A stretch of DNA of 43,454 nucleotides from Bifidobacterium pseudolongum subsp. globosum (lineage in GTDB: Bacteria > Actinomycetota > Actinomycetes > Actinomycetales > Bifidobacteriaceae): positions 1-43,454 of the forward strand of contig NZ_RYUH01000013.1 in NCBI RefSeq assembly GCF_004155535.1, in the 5' to 3' direction. The notes under the pieces were generated by a model that was given only the letters and a program-made list of their open reading frames with translations, was not told the origin of the DNA and did no database searches. Each line of letters starts with the position of its first letter. The stretch's first letter is position 1. The translations under genes and the position numbers were made by a program. Below, piece after piece: positions 1 through 8,622 of the stretch.

Positions 1-84
1 ACCCACAACCCAACCCCGGGAACCCCGGCAAGCCATGAGCGGCAGCAAGAGAAAAACCTACACCAACCCCCACCACAACACAAC

Positions 85-146
85 CCACCGGCGTGTCGCA
101 ACCCCCACAACCCAACAACCACAACACCTCCACCGGCGTGTCGCAA
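85..146. repeat. Short direct repeat in C-rich leader region
   Basis: The motif CCACCGGCGTGTCGCAA occurs at 85-101 and again at 130-146, with a 45-nt period, inside a strongly C/A-rich stretch. I see no convincing gene in 1-260: the short reading frame at 93-281 runs into the tRNA-Val gene and has low-complexity composition. The repeat may be the remains of a tandem array that extends left of the window. No function is inferred. Confidence 0.5.
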
Positions 147-260
147 ACCGCCACAAACACCCCTGAGCGCCACACACGGCGCGCGAACCGTTTCTCAGCA
201 CGCCCAACACACGCGGTCTTGACGTTGTCAACATATGCGGGTATGTTTACTTCTCGCCTC

Positions 261-335
261 GGGCGGTTGGCGCAGTGGTAGCGCACTTCCCTGACACGGA
301 AGGGGTCACAAGTTCGAATCTTGTATCGCCCACCA
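261..335 (+). tRNA. tRNA-Val (anticodon GAC)
   Basis: The cloverleaf can be drawn directly. The acceptor stem GGGCGGT (261-267) pairs with ATCGCCC (325-331). The anticodon stem CTTCC/GGAAG encloses the loop CTGACAC, giving anticodon GAC. The T-arm carries GTTCGAATC. The discriminator base is A332 and CCA is encoded at 333-335. It reads GUC valine codons. Confidence 0.96.
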
Positions 336-359
336 GGCTGCACACTGTGCATTGCCTTT

Positions 360-432
360 GCGGACATAGCTTAGTTGGTAAAGCGCGACCTTGCCAAGGT
401 CGAGACCGCGGGTTCGAGTCCCGTTGTCCGCT
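360..432 (+). tRNA. tRNA-Gly (anticodon GCC)
   Basis: The acceptor stem GCGGACA (360-366) pairs with TGTCCGC (425-431). The anticodon arm CGACC-TTGCCAA-GGTCG gives anticodon GCC, and the T-loop GGTTCGAGTCC is canonical. The discriminator is T432 and no CCA is encoded. It lies 24 nt after tRNA-Val on the same strand, so the two are probably co-transcribed. Confidence 0.96.
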
Positions 433-469
433 CTCTTGTTCTTACTGATTATCCGCCATTCCAGACGGT

Positions 470-2422
470 TTACGCCAATTCCCCGCGCATCGGCACATGG
501 CAGAATTCCGGCACTTTGTACCACTTCACCGTATACCCGGCGCCGTGCGCGCAGAACACCGAATCCGGTGTATGCTCCAGATCGGCCTCGGGGTCATAGC
601 CCACCGCCTCCACGACCGCCTGCTCGTCATGGCATTCCCTGTATCCGCCGAACATGAGCGCTAGACGCCCTTCGCCGTGCGTATATGCGTTCACGTCCAT
701 CGCATAGTCGCGCATCTCGCTCACCGGCGCCGCGCCTTCCACCACGGCAAGTCCGTCCGCGATCTGCGGGGCCGCGCTCTCGCCGCTCATCCGCTGCACG
801 TCGCTCAACGCGCGCCCGAGCATCTCCTGCGGAAGCTCAAGACGGAACCGGTACCACGGTTCGAGCAGCACGGCATGCCCCGTCTCGCGCGTCTCCATGA
901 GTCCCTGCCGCACCGCGCGGTAGGTCGCCTGCCGGAAATCGCCGCCTTCGGTGTGCTTCAAGTGGCCACGCCCGCCGATGAGCGTCAACCGCATGTCGGT
1001 GATCGGCGCGCCGATGAGCACGCCCGGATGCTCGGTCTCCTGCAGATGCTGCATGATGAGCCGCTGCCAATTGCGGTCGAGCTCGTCTTCGCTCACATCC
1101 GTGGCGAACTCCAGTCCGCTCCCCCGCGCAAGCGGCTCAAGCAGCACGTGCGCTTCCGCGTAATGGCGCAGCGGCTCAAAATGGCCCACGCCTTCGACGG
1201 TCGCGGTGATCGTCTCCGCGTACAGGATCGACCCCGGGCCGAATGAGATGTCGAGCCCGAAACGGTCGCGCATCAGCTGTTCAACGATCTCCAGCTGCAC
1301 GGCGCCCATGAGCTGCACATGCGCCTCCTGCAGCCGCTCCTGCCACACCACGTGCAGCAGCGGCTCCTCATCTTCGAGCTCGCGCAGCGCCTGCAGACAT
1401 GCGTGCACATCGTTGCTCCCCGGCAACAGTGTGTAGGTGAGCACCGGCCGCAATGCCGGCTGTGCCGCATTGCGCGCCGTGCCGAGCCCTTCGCCGGGGA
1501 ATGTGCGCGCGGGTCCGGTGACCGCGCACACCGTGCCCGCGGGCACCGACTCGACCGTCGTGAATTTCGCACCCGAGTAGACGCGCACCTGGTCCACTTT
1601 CTCCGCGCCGCTCGCTTCGGGCAGCATCATCTTGGCGGTGAGCTCGCCGCCGGTCACTTTGATCCAGCTCAGGCGGTTGCCCTGCCGGTCGTGCGAGATC
1701 TTGAACACGCGCGCGCCGAATTCGGCGGTATAGTGCGGTTCGCGCGTGAAATACGCAAAGCCTTCCAGAAACTCGCTGATGCCCTGCATTTTGAGTGCCG
1801 CGCCGAAATACACCGGCACAACCGCGCCGTCGGCGATCATGCCGCGCACGGTGCGCACGTCAATGCCGCCTGTCTCGAGGTATTCGTCCATCGCGGCCTC
1901 GCTTTGCATCGCGATCGCGTCAAGCTGATCGCTCGACGGCCCATCCACCGCAGCAGTGAAGTCGATGCACGCGTCCGAACAGCGCGTGTGCAGCTGGTCG
2001 AGGATGCGCGCGCGGCTGGCGCCCGGCGCATCCATCTTGTTGACGAACACGAACACGGGCACATGGTAGCGCTGCAGCAGCCGCCACAGTGTGAGTGTAT
2101 GGCCCTGCACGCCGTCGGCTGCAGACACCACGAGGATCGCGTAGTCGAGCGCCTGCAGTGTGCGCTCGGTTTCGGCGGAGAAATCGACGTGGCCTGGGGT
2201 GTCGAGGATTGTGAGCTCCACATCGCCCACGCGCATCACCGCAGGCTCGGTGTAGATGGTGATGCCGCGCGCGCGTTCGATCGCGTCGGTGTCGAGGAAC
2301 GCGTCGCCGTGGTCCACGCGTCCGAGTTTGCGCGTGGTGCCGGTGGCGTACAGCAGCGCTTCGGACAGTGTGGTCTTGCCGGCGTCCACATGCGCCACGA
2401 TTCCCGTTACGATCCGCTTCAC
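470..2422 (-). CDS. TetM/TetW-like ribosome-binding translation GTPase
   Basis: EF-G-like GTPase of the ribosomal protection superfamily, 650 aa, cytoplasmic and expected to act on the ribosome. G-motifs are intact: AHVDAGKT at 10-17, RGITI near 52-56, DTPGHVDF at 74-81, NKMD at 128-131. EF-G-like domains II-V follow. The GTG start at 2422 is preferred because AAAGGAG sits just upstream on the minus strand; an upstream ATG at 2455 overlaps the end of the transporter gene and has no comparable RBS. It lies 29 nt after that gene, so they probably share a transcript. In TetM the domain IV tip carries Tyr-Ser-Pro-Val-Ser, needed to dislodge tetracycline. The aligned place here (about residues 480-495) reads RGHLKHTEGGDFR instead. 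Tetracycline resistance is therefore not safely assigned; a housekeeping or other-ligand ribosome role is equally possible. Confidence 0.9.
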   Translation of the reverse strand: MKRIVTGIVAHVDAGKTTLSEALLYATGTTRKLGRVDHGDAFLDTDAIERARGITIYTEPAVMRVGDVELTILDTPGHVDFSAETERTLQALDYAILVVSAADGVQGHTLTLWRLLQRYHVPVFVFVNKMDAPGASRARILDQLHTRCSDACIDFTAAVDGPSSDQLDAIAMQSEAAMDEYLETGGIDVRTVRGMIADGAVVPVYFGAALKMQGISEFLEGFAYFTREPHYTAEFGARVFKISHDRQGNRLSWIKVTGGELTAKMMLPEASGAEKVDQVRVYSGAKFTTVESVPAGTVCAVTGPARTFPGEGLGTARNAAQPALRPVLTYTLLPGSNDVHACLQALRELEDEEPLLHVVWQERLQEAHVQLMGAVQLEIVEQLMRDRFGLDISFGPGSILYAETITATVEGVGHFEPLRHYAEAHVLLEPLARGSGLEFATDVSEDELDRNWQRLIMQHLQETEHPGVLIGAPITDMRLTLIGGRGHLKHTEGGDFRQATYRAVRQGLMETRETGHAVLLEPWYRFRLELPQEMLGRALSDVQRMSGESAAPQIADGLAVVEGAAPVSEMRDYAMDVNAYTHGEGRLALMFGGYRECHDEQAVVEAVGYDPEADLEHTPDSVFCAHGAGYTVKWYKVPEFCHVPMRGELA

Positions 2423-2451
2423 CGAAGTCTCCTTTCCGCGCGCAATGCGCG

Positions 2452-3987
2452 TCATGCCACCCCGAACACGCCGCCGTGCACGGTGTAGACGAGACCGCAC
2501 ACGCCCAACACCACGATAAGCGACAATACAACCCAGCCCCTATGCGAAAACAGCTGGCGCAGTGGCACGCCAGGGCGGCGCTGCCGGCGCGCCACCACGA
2601 GCAGCGGCAGGCCAATCGCATACAACGCGCACGCCATCATCAGATACCGCAGCCCCGCCGAGTAGACGAGGAACAGCGAGAACAGCGTGCCCAGTATGCC
2701 GGTGGCGAGCGCACGATGGCGCGCGACCGCACTGCGGAACACGGTGCGCTCGCGTACGGCGACCTTCCACAGATACACACAGCACAACAGGTAGCAGGGC
2801 ATGGCCATGACCGAGGTGATGGAAATCATGACCCCCCAAGCGTCCCCGTTGACGAAGTGGCAGAGCACGAACAGCAGCTGGCAGGTGATGGCGGTCCATA
2901 CCAAGCCGGTGGATGGCGCGCCGAAGCGGTTGGTGGCGAGGAAGGACCGCGGATAGATGCCGTCGCGCGCGGCGTACAGCGGCATCTGGCTGATCATGAT
3001 CATCCACACGAGCCATGCGAACACCACGGAGATGATCACGCCTACGTTGACCATGATGGAGCCCCACTGGCCGAAGCGCTGTTCCATGATCACCGACATC
3101 GAGGGGTTGGGCATCTGCGCCACCTGGCTGGCGGAATATACACCGAGCGGCAGCAGCGAAACAAGGATGTAGAGCACGAGCACGGTGAGATAACCGGCGG
3201 TTGTGGCACGGGAGACGTCGCGCGGATGGCGCGCCGAACCGGAGACCACGACCGCGCCCTCCATGCCGATGAACAGCCACAGGGTGACGAGCATGGAGTC
3301 GCTCACCTGGGAACCGATGCGGTGCACGTCGAACCCAAGTGGCGTGCCTTGGGCGCTCAATCCCCAGAAGCCGCGCACAAATACGCCGGTTTTGAATACG
3401 GCGGCGAGCGCCACCACGAACACGAGCACGGGGATCATCTTGCAGATGGTGCCGGCGATGTTGATGATGGCGCCTGTTTTTGTACCCAGCGACGCCACGA
3501 TGAACATGAGCCAGAGGATGAGCGACGAGGCCACGGTGGACGCGATGTTGTTGCCATTGGTGAAGGTGCCGGGCATAAAGATGTCGAGCGTGGACATGAT
3601 GAGCACGCCGTAGGCCACCAATGAGAAGCAGTTGCACAGCCAATACCCGTAGGCCACGAGGAAGCCGACGAAATCGCCGAACCCAGTGCGGGCATACGAG
3701 TAGAGACCGTCTTGCATATGCGGTTTGACGTGGGTGAGCACACGGAACGTGTTGACGATGAACCACATGCCCACGCCGGTGATCGCCCATGCCACGATCT
3801 GGCCACCGGCGGAAGCATGCTGCGCCATGTTCTGCGGCAGGCTGAAGATGCCACCGCCCACCATCGCCGACACCACAAGCGCGAACAGACCGACGAATCC
3901 CACCGTGCCACGAGACCCCGCGGCCGCCGAAGCGGAATCGCCCGCCATCACCGGCGCATTGGATGCGTGTTGCCCGCTGTCCGCCAT
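2452..3987 (-). CDS. APC-family basic amino-acid/polyamine-type antiporter
   Basis: Integral membrane transporter of 511 aa with about 12 hydrophobic segments. The first helix carries the APC signature region (SAMVGGGIFSLPQNMA), typical of the arginine/ornithine- and arginine/agmatine-type exchangers. This suggests proton- or exchange-driven movement of a cationic amino acid, but the substrate cannot be read from sequence. I chose the ATG at 3987 (MADSGQHASN) because AGGAG lies 10 nt upstream; the longer frame to 4077 adds a polar segment with no membrane or family character. No arginine deiminase or decarboxylase gene is adjacent. The translation GTPase follows after 29 nt. The C-terminal end is hydrophobic right up to the stop. 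Confidence 0.85.
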   Translation of the reverse strand: MADSGQHASNAPVMAGDSASAAAGSRGTVGFVGLFALVVSAMVGGGIFSLPQNMAQHASAGGQIVAWAITGVGMWFIVNTFRVLTHVKPHMQDGLYSYARTGFGDFVGFLVAYGYWLCNCFSLVAYGVLIMSTLDIFMPGTFTNGNNIASTVASSLILWLMFIVASLGTKTGAIINIAGTICKMIPVLVFVVALAAVFKTGVFVRGFWGLSAQGTPLGFDVHRIGSQVSDSMLVTLWLFIGMEGAVVVSGSARHPRDVSRATTAGYLTVLVLYILVSLLPLGVYSASQVAQMPNPSMSVIMEQRFGQWGSIMVNVGVIISVVFAWLVWMIMISQMPLYAARDGIYPRSFLATNRFGAPSTGLVWTAITCQLLFVLCHFVNGDAWGVMISITSVMAMPCYLLCCVYLWKVAVRERTVFRSAVARHRALATGILGTLFSLFLVYSAGLRYLMMACALYAIGLPLLVVARRQRRPGVPLRQLFSHRGWVVLSLIVVLGVCGLVYTVHGGVFGVA

Positions 3988-4089
3988 CGTCAATCCACTC
4001 CTGCTGTGTGCATGCATGCCGACATCAGAGCGTAACAGATGGCTCGTTCCGCCCGGCCGGTTGTGCGGCCGGCGCAATGTGCCATGGTG

Positions 4090-4719
4090 TCACACCCAAC
4101 CGCGCACCGCGTAGAAGCGCAGTGTGCACAGCACGTCCACGAGGATGTCGTTGAGCGACCCGGCGGTGTAGTCGACCATGGCGTAGGACGCATACCCGTC
4201 TTCGAGACGCCACATCGTGGCGCATGAAAACCCGTTGGCTGCCGTGCCATGGAACCGCAGCAGGGCCGCGTTCGGCGCCGCGTGTGCATCTGCGCTGTGC
4301 AGTTCGAACGCGCATGGGTCTTCCGCGCTCGCGGCCACACGCACCGGCGCTGCGATTCCGAGCTGGGATTCAGGCAGCACAATGGGCGCAATCCGCGCGA
4401 TGCGCTGTTCGAGTAGATCGACAGTCACGGCAGGCGGATTGCCAACGGTGCTGATGAGGTCCTGATAGGCGTAGGCGATGCGCCGTGCGGCTGACGCAGA
4501 AGGCGTGTCCGCGCGCATCGTCGTCAGGATGCGCTGCGACTTTGGCGCATCGGCCGATTGCTCGATGAATGTGGCGGTCAGGCCTTCGGCGTCATAGTCG
4601 CAGTCGAGCGTGACCACGTGCCCATGGTTTGCGCGTGCTTGCATGTGCAGTCGAGCGTGGTCATCCGGATCGTCGCATAGGCGCATCAGTGCGGCGGTGA
4701 GTTCGTTTTCTGAAGGCAT
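4090..4719 (-). CDS. Hypothetical protein, about 209 aa
   Basis: Unrecognised soluble protein with no signal peptide or membrane segment. Composition is mixed alpha/beta with many Ala and Asp. The frame is open to 4818, but the start at 4719 (MPSENELTAALM) is favoured because GGAG lies 4-5 nt upstream and the region above it folds into the 4731-4768 hairpin. An ATG at 4728 is the alternative. The C-terminal half contains CATMWRLEDGYASYAMVDY, which looks like a folded beta-rich domain. It is separated by about 100 nt from the APC gene and may be transcribed with it. No function is proposed. Confidence 0.6.
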   Translation of the reverse strand: MPSENELTAALMRLCDDPDDHARLHMQARANHGHVVTLDCDYDAEGLTATFIEQSADAPKSQRILTTMRADTPSASAARRIAYAYQDLISTVGNPPAVTVDLLEQRIARIAPIVLPESQLGIAAPVRVAASAEDPCAFELHSADAHAAPNAALLRFHGTAANGFSCATMWRLEDGYASYAMVDYTAGSLNDILVDVLCTLRFYAVRGWV

Positions 4720-4730
4720 GCACTCCATAT

Positions 4731-4768
4731 AACAGTATCCCGCCTCCAAACGGGGGCGGGATACTGTT
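4731..4768. promoter_or_regulatory. Long near-perfect hairpin upstream of hypothetical gene
   Basis: AACAGTATCCCGCC at 4731-4744 is the exact reverse complement of 4755-4768. The stem extends to 17 bp with one T-G wobble around a 4-nt loop. On the minus strand it lies between the small charged gene (4865-5083) and the start of the hypothetical gene (4719). A TATATT box lies just upstream (about 4772-4777 in the complement). It could terminate the upstream gene, although the U-tract is weak, or be a 5' leader structure or operator for the downstream gene. Confidence 0.55.
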
Positions 4769-4864
4769 GCAATATAATTCCCCATGTGAATTACACGGTG
4801 TTGGGCCGTATGACTCACACGCTTATGGTTTCCTCACCAATGGGAACAATATATGGGGAATCAA

Positions 4865-5083
4865 TCAGCCTTCCTTGGCTTCGGCTTCACGTTCAATGGC
4901 TTTGTCCACATTGTCTGCGGCTTTGTCAAGGTCCACGTCCGACTTGGCGTCGTGCTTGGCGGCCCTTTCGACGTCCTTAATCGCATCCTTTTCCTGATGC
5001 TCGGCCTTATGCACGTCCACATCGGCCTTAAAGTCATCGAACCTCTCTTTGAGCGTTTCGTGGGGCTTCTTTTCGCCTGCCAT
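4865..5083 (-). CDS. Small highly charged helical protein (72 aa)
   Basis: Small soluble protein dominated by Lys, Glu, Asp and Ala, with no Cys and almost no aromatic residues. It is predicted to be one long helix or intrinsically disordered. The pattern DDFKADVDVHKAEHQEKD recalls the other small charged protein at 31527-31739 (IDEHKDDFEDIKK) in composition and heptad-like spacing. The ATG at 5083 (MAGEKKPHE) is chosen because AAAGGTGG lies upstream; the frame extends to 5119 without an RBS. Such proteins in actinobacteria are often stress-induced, but nothing in the sequence shows that here. Confidence 0.7.
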   Translation of the reverse strand: MAGEKKPHETLKERFDDFKADVDVHKAEHQEKDAIKDVERAAKHDAKSDVDLDKAADNVDKAIEREAEAKEG

Positions 5084-5383
5084 AACGACCACCTTTCGTG
5101 TGAGTAGTCTGTAGCCCATCCGGGCCTACTCCCATTACACCGCATCCCGCATCTCGCCGTGCCAAGCGACGCTACAAGCGTATATTCGACCGTCATTTTT
5201 TGGCGATTCCGCATGGCATTGGCTTGCACGCCAAAACACGATGGCAACATGCATTATTCCCGTTTTCCGCGCAGCACCGAAGCCCCTATGCATATGGGGA
5301 ACGCGGTGTTAGGTTGAGAGCAGGCGCGCAAAAAGACGCGCCGAACATCTATCACAACCATACGCAAGTCCCGAGGTGCCATT

Positions 5384-7054
5384 GTGTTCCATCCCCGTTT
5401 TTCACACCCGTCCGCACACGTCACCGCCGCGATCGCTTCCATCGCGGCGCTCGGCATGTTGCTGGCCGGCTGCGGCACCAGCGGCGGCACCGGCTCCCCC
5501 AGCGCGCAAGGCTCATCAAGCACCGCAACCACTTCGGTGATCACGGTGAACAACGTGGAACCCTCCGCCAACCTGTTGCCCGGCAACACCAACGACATGG
5601 CCGGCTGGAAGGTCGTGACACAGCTCTTCGACGGGCTCGTCACATTCTCGGACGACGGCAAGCTGATCTACGCCGACGCCAAATCGATCACCCCGAACAG
5701 CGACGCCTCGCAATACACGATCACACTGCGCGACGGTCTGCAGTTCTCCGACGGACAGAAGATCACCGCGCAGACCTATGCCAAGACGTGGTCGTTCGCA
5801 GCGAACGCCGCAAACGGGCAGCTCGGCGCTGCGATCTTCTCCACCATCCAAGGCTACGACGCGCTGCAGGACGCCAACGGCGACAAAGACGCACAGTTGA
5901 GCGGCCTCAAGGTGGTGGACGACCGCACGCTGCAGGTCACGCTCAACGCACCCGACTCCTCGTTCCCTTACAAGGTGGGCGACGTGGCGTTCCTGCCGAT
6001 TCCCGAAAGCGCATACTCCGATGTAAACGCGTTCGGCGAGCACCCGATCGGCAACGGCCCCTACATGCTCAAGCAGTGGGACCATGATTCGAGCATCCAG
6101 CTTGTGCCGAATCCGAAGTACACCGGGCCGCGCATACCGAAGAACGGCGGCGTCACCTTCGAGCTGTACACCGACGTGCAAACCGCGTATGCAGACGTGG
6201 AATCAGGCAATCTCGACGTGATCGACACGATTCCCACCTCCGCGCTCGCCACGTACCAACATGAAAGCGGCATTCAGGCCTTCAACAAGCCAGGCCCCGC
6301 GTTCCGCTCGTTCACGATCCCGCAGAAGCTCGCGCATTTTTCCGGTGAGGAGGGACGGTTGCGCCGTGCGGCGATCAGCCATGCCGTGAACCGCGCCAAC
6401 ATCATCGAGAAGGTGATGTACGGCACCGCCACCGTAGCCACGGACTTCACCGCGCCGACGATCGCCGGCTATTCCAAGAGCCTCAAGGGCGCAAGCGTAC
6501 TCGACTACAATGCCGAGACGGCCAAGAAACTGTGGGACCAGGCCAATGCGATCAGCCCGTGGAGCGGCACGTTCCGCCTCGCCTACAGCGCGGACAGCGG
6601 CGACAAGCAGCGCGTGGAGGGCATCACAAACTCCATCAAGAACGCCTTGGGCATCGACGCGCAGCCATACATCATCCCCACGCAGAAGGAATTAAGCAGC
6701 GCGATCCACGACCGCACGATCAACGCGGCGTTCCTGCAGGGCCTGCAGTCCGACTACCCATATCCGGAAGGATATCTCATGCAGGCCTACGATTCGTCAG
6801 CGGCTGACGGCAAGGGCCTGAACAACGGCGATTACAAGAGCACGGCCTTCGACAAACTGAGCGATGACGCTGCGCGCCAAACCAACGTGGATGATGCGAT
6901 CAGCTACTATCATCAGGCTGAAGAGGTGCTGTTCAAGGATTTGCCGGTGGTTCCGCTGTGGTATGCGAATGTGACCGCGGCGGCCGGCGAGCATGTGCAG
7001 CATGTCGGATTCAATTACATGGGCGTGCCGAAGTACAACGAAATCACGAAGTGA
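5384..7054 (+). CDS. Oligopeptide ABC transporter substrate-binding lipoprotein (SBP family 5)
   Basis: Extracytoplasmic peptide-binding protein of the OppA/DppA type, 556 aa, anchored by a lipid on Cys30: the signal peptide ends in the lipobox LLAGC. Family-5 hallmarks are visible: LRDGLQFSDGQKITAQTYAKTW, GNGPYMLKQWD, PNPKYTG, YADVESGNLDVIDTIP and a C-terminal YHQAEEVLFKDLPVVPLWY. The start is GTG with GAGGTG 6-7 nt upstream. No permease or ATPase genes accompany it; the next gene, 6 nt downstream, is an MFS transporter, so this binding protein probably serves an ABC system encoded elsewhere or acts as a sensor. The 264 nt upstream contain a small GC-rich inverted repeat (5323-5328 with 5337-5342) and no gene. 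Confidence 0.9.
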   Translation: MFHPRFSHPSAHVTAAIASIAALGMLLAGCGTSGGTGSPSAQGSSSTATTSVITVNNVEPSANLLPGNTNDMAGWKVVTQLFDGLVTFSDDGKLIYADAKSITPNSDASQYTITLRDGLQFSDGQKITAQTYAKTWSFAANAANGQLGAAIFSTIQGYDALQDANGDKDAQLSGLKVVDDRTLQVTLNAPDSSFPYKVGDVAFLPIPESAYSDVNAFGEHPIGNGPYMLKQWDHDSSIQLVPNPKYTGPRIPKNGGVTFELYTDVQTAYADVESGNLDVIDTIPTSALATYQHESGIQAFNKPGPAFRSFTIPQKLAHFSGEEGRLRRAAISHAVNRANIIEKVMYGTATVATDFTAPTIAGYSKSLKGASVLDYNAETAKKLWDQANAISPWSGTFRLAYSADSGDKQRVEGITNSIKNALGIDAQPYIIPTQKELSSAIHDRTINAAFLQGLQSDYPYPEGYLMQAYDSSAADGKGLNNGDYKSTAFDKLSDDAARQTNVDDAISYYHQAEEVLFKDLPVVPLWYANVTAAAGEHVQHVGFNYMGVPKYNEITK

Positions 7055-7060
7055 TGGCAT

Positions 7061-8518
7061 ATGGGAGCAATTGCGAACGATGAGATGATCACCGCCAAAG
7101 ACGGTCAACAGCACAGTTGGAAGTCGATCAAGCTGCTCATCGCCACGCTGATTGTCAGCACGCTCGGCGACGGCTTCTGCGGTGTGATGATGGCGGTCGC
7201 GCTCCCGAACATCTCGGAAACCTACCATGTGAGCATCGCCACAGCCAACTGGGTGACGGTTGGCTATGCAATCGTCGCGGCCACGGCGGTGATGACCGCC
7301 GCCACCGTGCTCGCGCGCATCGGCTTGAAGAAACTGTTCTTCTGGAGCCGCGTGCTGCTCATCGTCAGTTCGCTCATTGGCCTGTTCTCCCTGAATTTTC
7401 CGATGATGCTCACGAGCCGCCTGATCCAGGCGGTCGGGTCGGGACTCATGTTCCCAACAATCAACACGGTGATCATCCGTGTGGTACCAGCCAAGATCTC
7501 GGGCCGTGTGGTGTCGCTCAACAGCGCCATCATCGGTCTGGGCATCGCGGTGGCCCCGTTGCTCAGTGGCGTGTTCCTGACCTATGTGAGCCTGACGTCG
7601 ATGTATGTGGTGCCGTTGGCGGTCGGCATCATCTCGATCCTCATGGGCGCGAAGTTCATGTTCGACGTCGAACCGCGCAAGCGGCATCCGATCGACGTGC
7701 TGTCGATCGTGCTCTCGTTCGTGGGCTTGGCCGCGCTGATGATGGGCTTCTCTGAGCTGACGCACCGCCCGCTGTTCGCCGTGCCCATGCTCATCGTCGG
7801 TGTGGCGGTGCTCGCGTGGTTCACCGTGCGCCAGTTCCATGTGGACGTGCCGCTGCTCGACCTGCACCCGATGAAGCACTTGTATGTGTCGATCGGCGTG
7901 CTCATGTACATGGCGGGTGCGATGGGCCAGCAGGCCGTGTTGTTGCTGTTGCCGCTGTACTTGGAGCGCGCGTGCGATTACACGCCGTTCGTGGCCGGCT
8001 GTTTCCTGCTCATCATGACGTTGTTCTATTCGGGTTCGGTGATTGTGGGAGGCAAGACCGTGGACCGTTCCGGCATGTGGCCGGTCGTCTCGAGCGGCTT
8101 CCTGCTCATGGTCATCGGCCTGTTCGCCACGTTCTTCGCGGCCCCCACCAAGATCGCGTGGCTCGTGGTGCTCATCGGATCCGTTGTGGTGGTCGGCGAC
8201 GCGCTCATCAATGTGCCCGATAAGGATGTGGTGCTTGAGGCGCTGCCCGACAATGCCGTGCCCGACACGAGTGCGATCTTCTCGACCGGCAACCAGATCG
8301 CAGGATCGATCGGATCCGCGCTGTTCGTGGGTGTGCTTTCCGCCGACGTGCTCAGGCAGACCGCCGCGGGCATCAACCGCCATGCGGCGTATGCCAACGG
8401 TTTCCAGCATTCGATCCTCATCGCCGCAATCTTCGAAGTGGTGATGCTGCTCGTCTCGGTGTGGTACTCGCGCGAGATGGTGAAGCACGACCGCGCCAAG
8501 ATCAACCAGCCGGCATAA
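7061..8518 (+). CDS. MFS exporter, DHA2-like (14-TM type)
   Basis: Major facilitator protein of 485 aa with about 14 hydrophobic segments. The first helix pair contains LGDGFCGVMMAVALPNI, corresponding to the drug:H+ antiporter DHA2 motif region (usually LDxTIVNVALP). The motif-C helix carries NSAIIGLGIAVAPLLSGVF. Family members export drugs or metabolites with proton influx; the substrate is unknown. It starts 6 nt after the peptide-binding lipoprotein with a poor RBS, implying translational coupling. The usual acidic residue of the DHA2 first-helix motif seems replaced (DGFCGVMMAVALP), so substrate range may differ from typical multidrug members. A strong hairpin follows at 8550-8587. Confidence 0.87.
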   Translation: MGAIANDEMITAKDGQQHSWKSIKLLIATLIVSTLGDGFCGVMMAVALPNISETYHVSIATANWVTVGYAIVAATAVMTAATVLARIGLKKLFFWSRVLLIVSSLIGLFSLNFPMMLTSRLIQAVGSGLMFPTINTVIIRVVPAKISGRVVSLNSAIIGLGIAVAPLLSGVFLTYVSLTSMYVVPLAVGIISILMGAKFMFDVEPRKRHPIDVLSIVLSFVGLAALMMGFSELTHRPLFAVPMLIVGVAVLAWFTVRQFHVDVPLLDLHPMKHLYVSIGVLMYMAGAMGQQAVLLLLPLYLERACDYTPFVAGCFLLIMTLFYSGSVIVGGKTVDRSGMWPVVSSGFLLMVIGLFATFFAAPTKIAWLVVLIGSVVVVGDALINVPDKDVVLEALPDNAVPDTSAIFSTGNQIAGSIGSALFVGVLSADVLRQTAAGINRHAAYANGFQHSILIAAIFEVVMLLVSVWYSREMVKHDRAKINQPA

Positions 8519-8549
8519 TCTCAGCCCTCAGCCGCACTGCATGACACAG

Positions 8550-8587
8550 CGAACGCCGGGACCCGCATGCACGGGCCCCGGCGTTCG
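8550..8587. terminator. Bidirectional terminator hairpin
   Basis: An inverted repeat with arms CGAACGCCGGG (8550-8560) and CCCGGCGTTCG (8577-8587), extended inward by 4 bp after one mismatch, with a 6-nt loop. It sits between the convergent MFS gene and pspA, and can serve both. The U-tract is weak, as is usual in high-GC actinobacteria. Confidence 0.75.
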
Positions 8588-8622
8588 TCTATGCGCCGCC
8601 CTTACACGGACGGCATGGTGTT

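Noticed and set aside
93..281. ORF in the C-rich leader
   Set aside because: Low complexity, and it runs into the tRNA-Val gene.
306..524. ORF antisense to the tRNA-Val and tRNA-Gly genes
   Set aside because: Its sequence is the well-known translation artefact of tRNA complements.
470..2422. Confident tetracycline-resistance gene
   Set aside because: The resistance-determining tip of domain IV is replaced, so only the superfamily is assigned.
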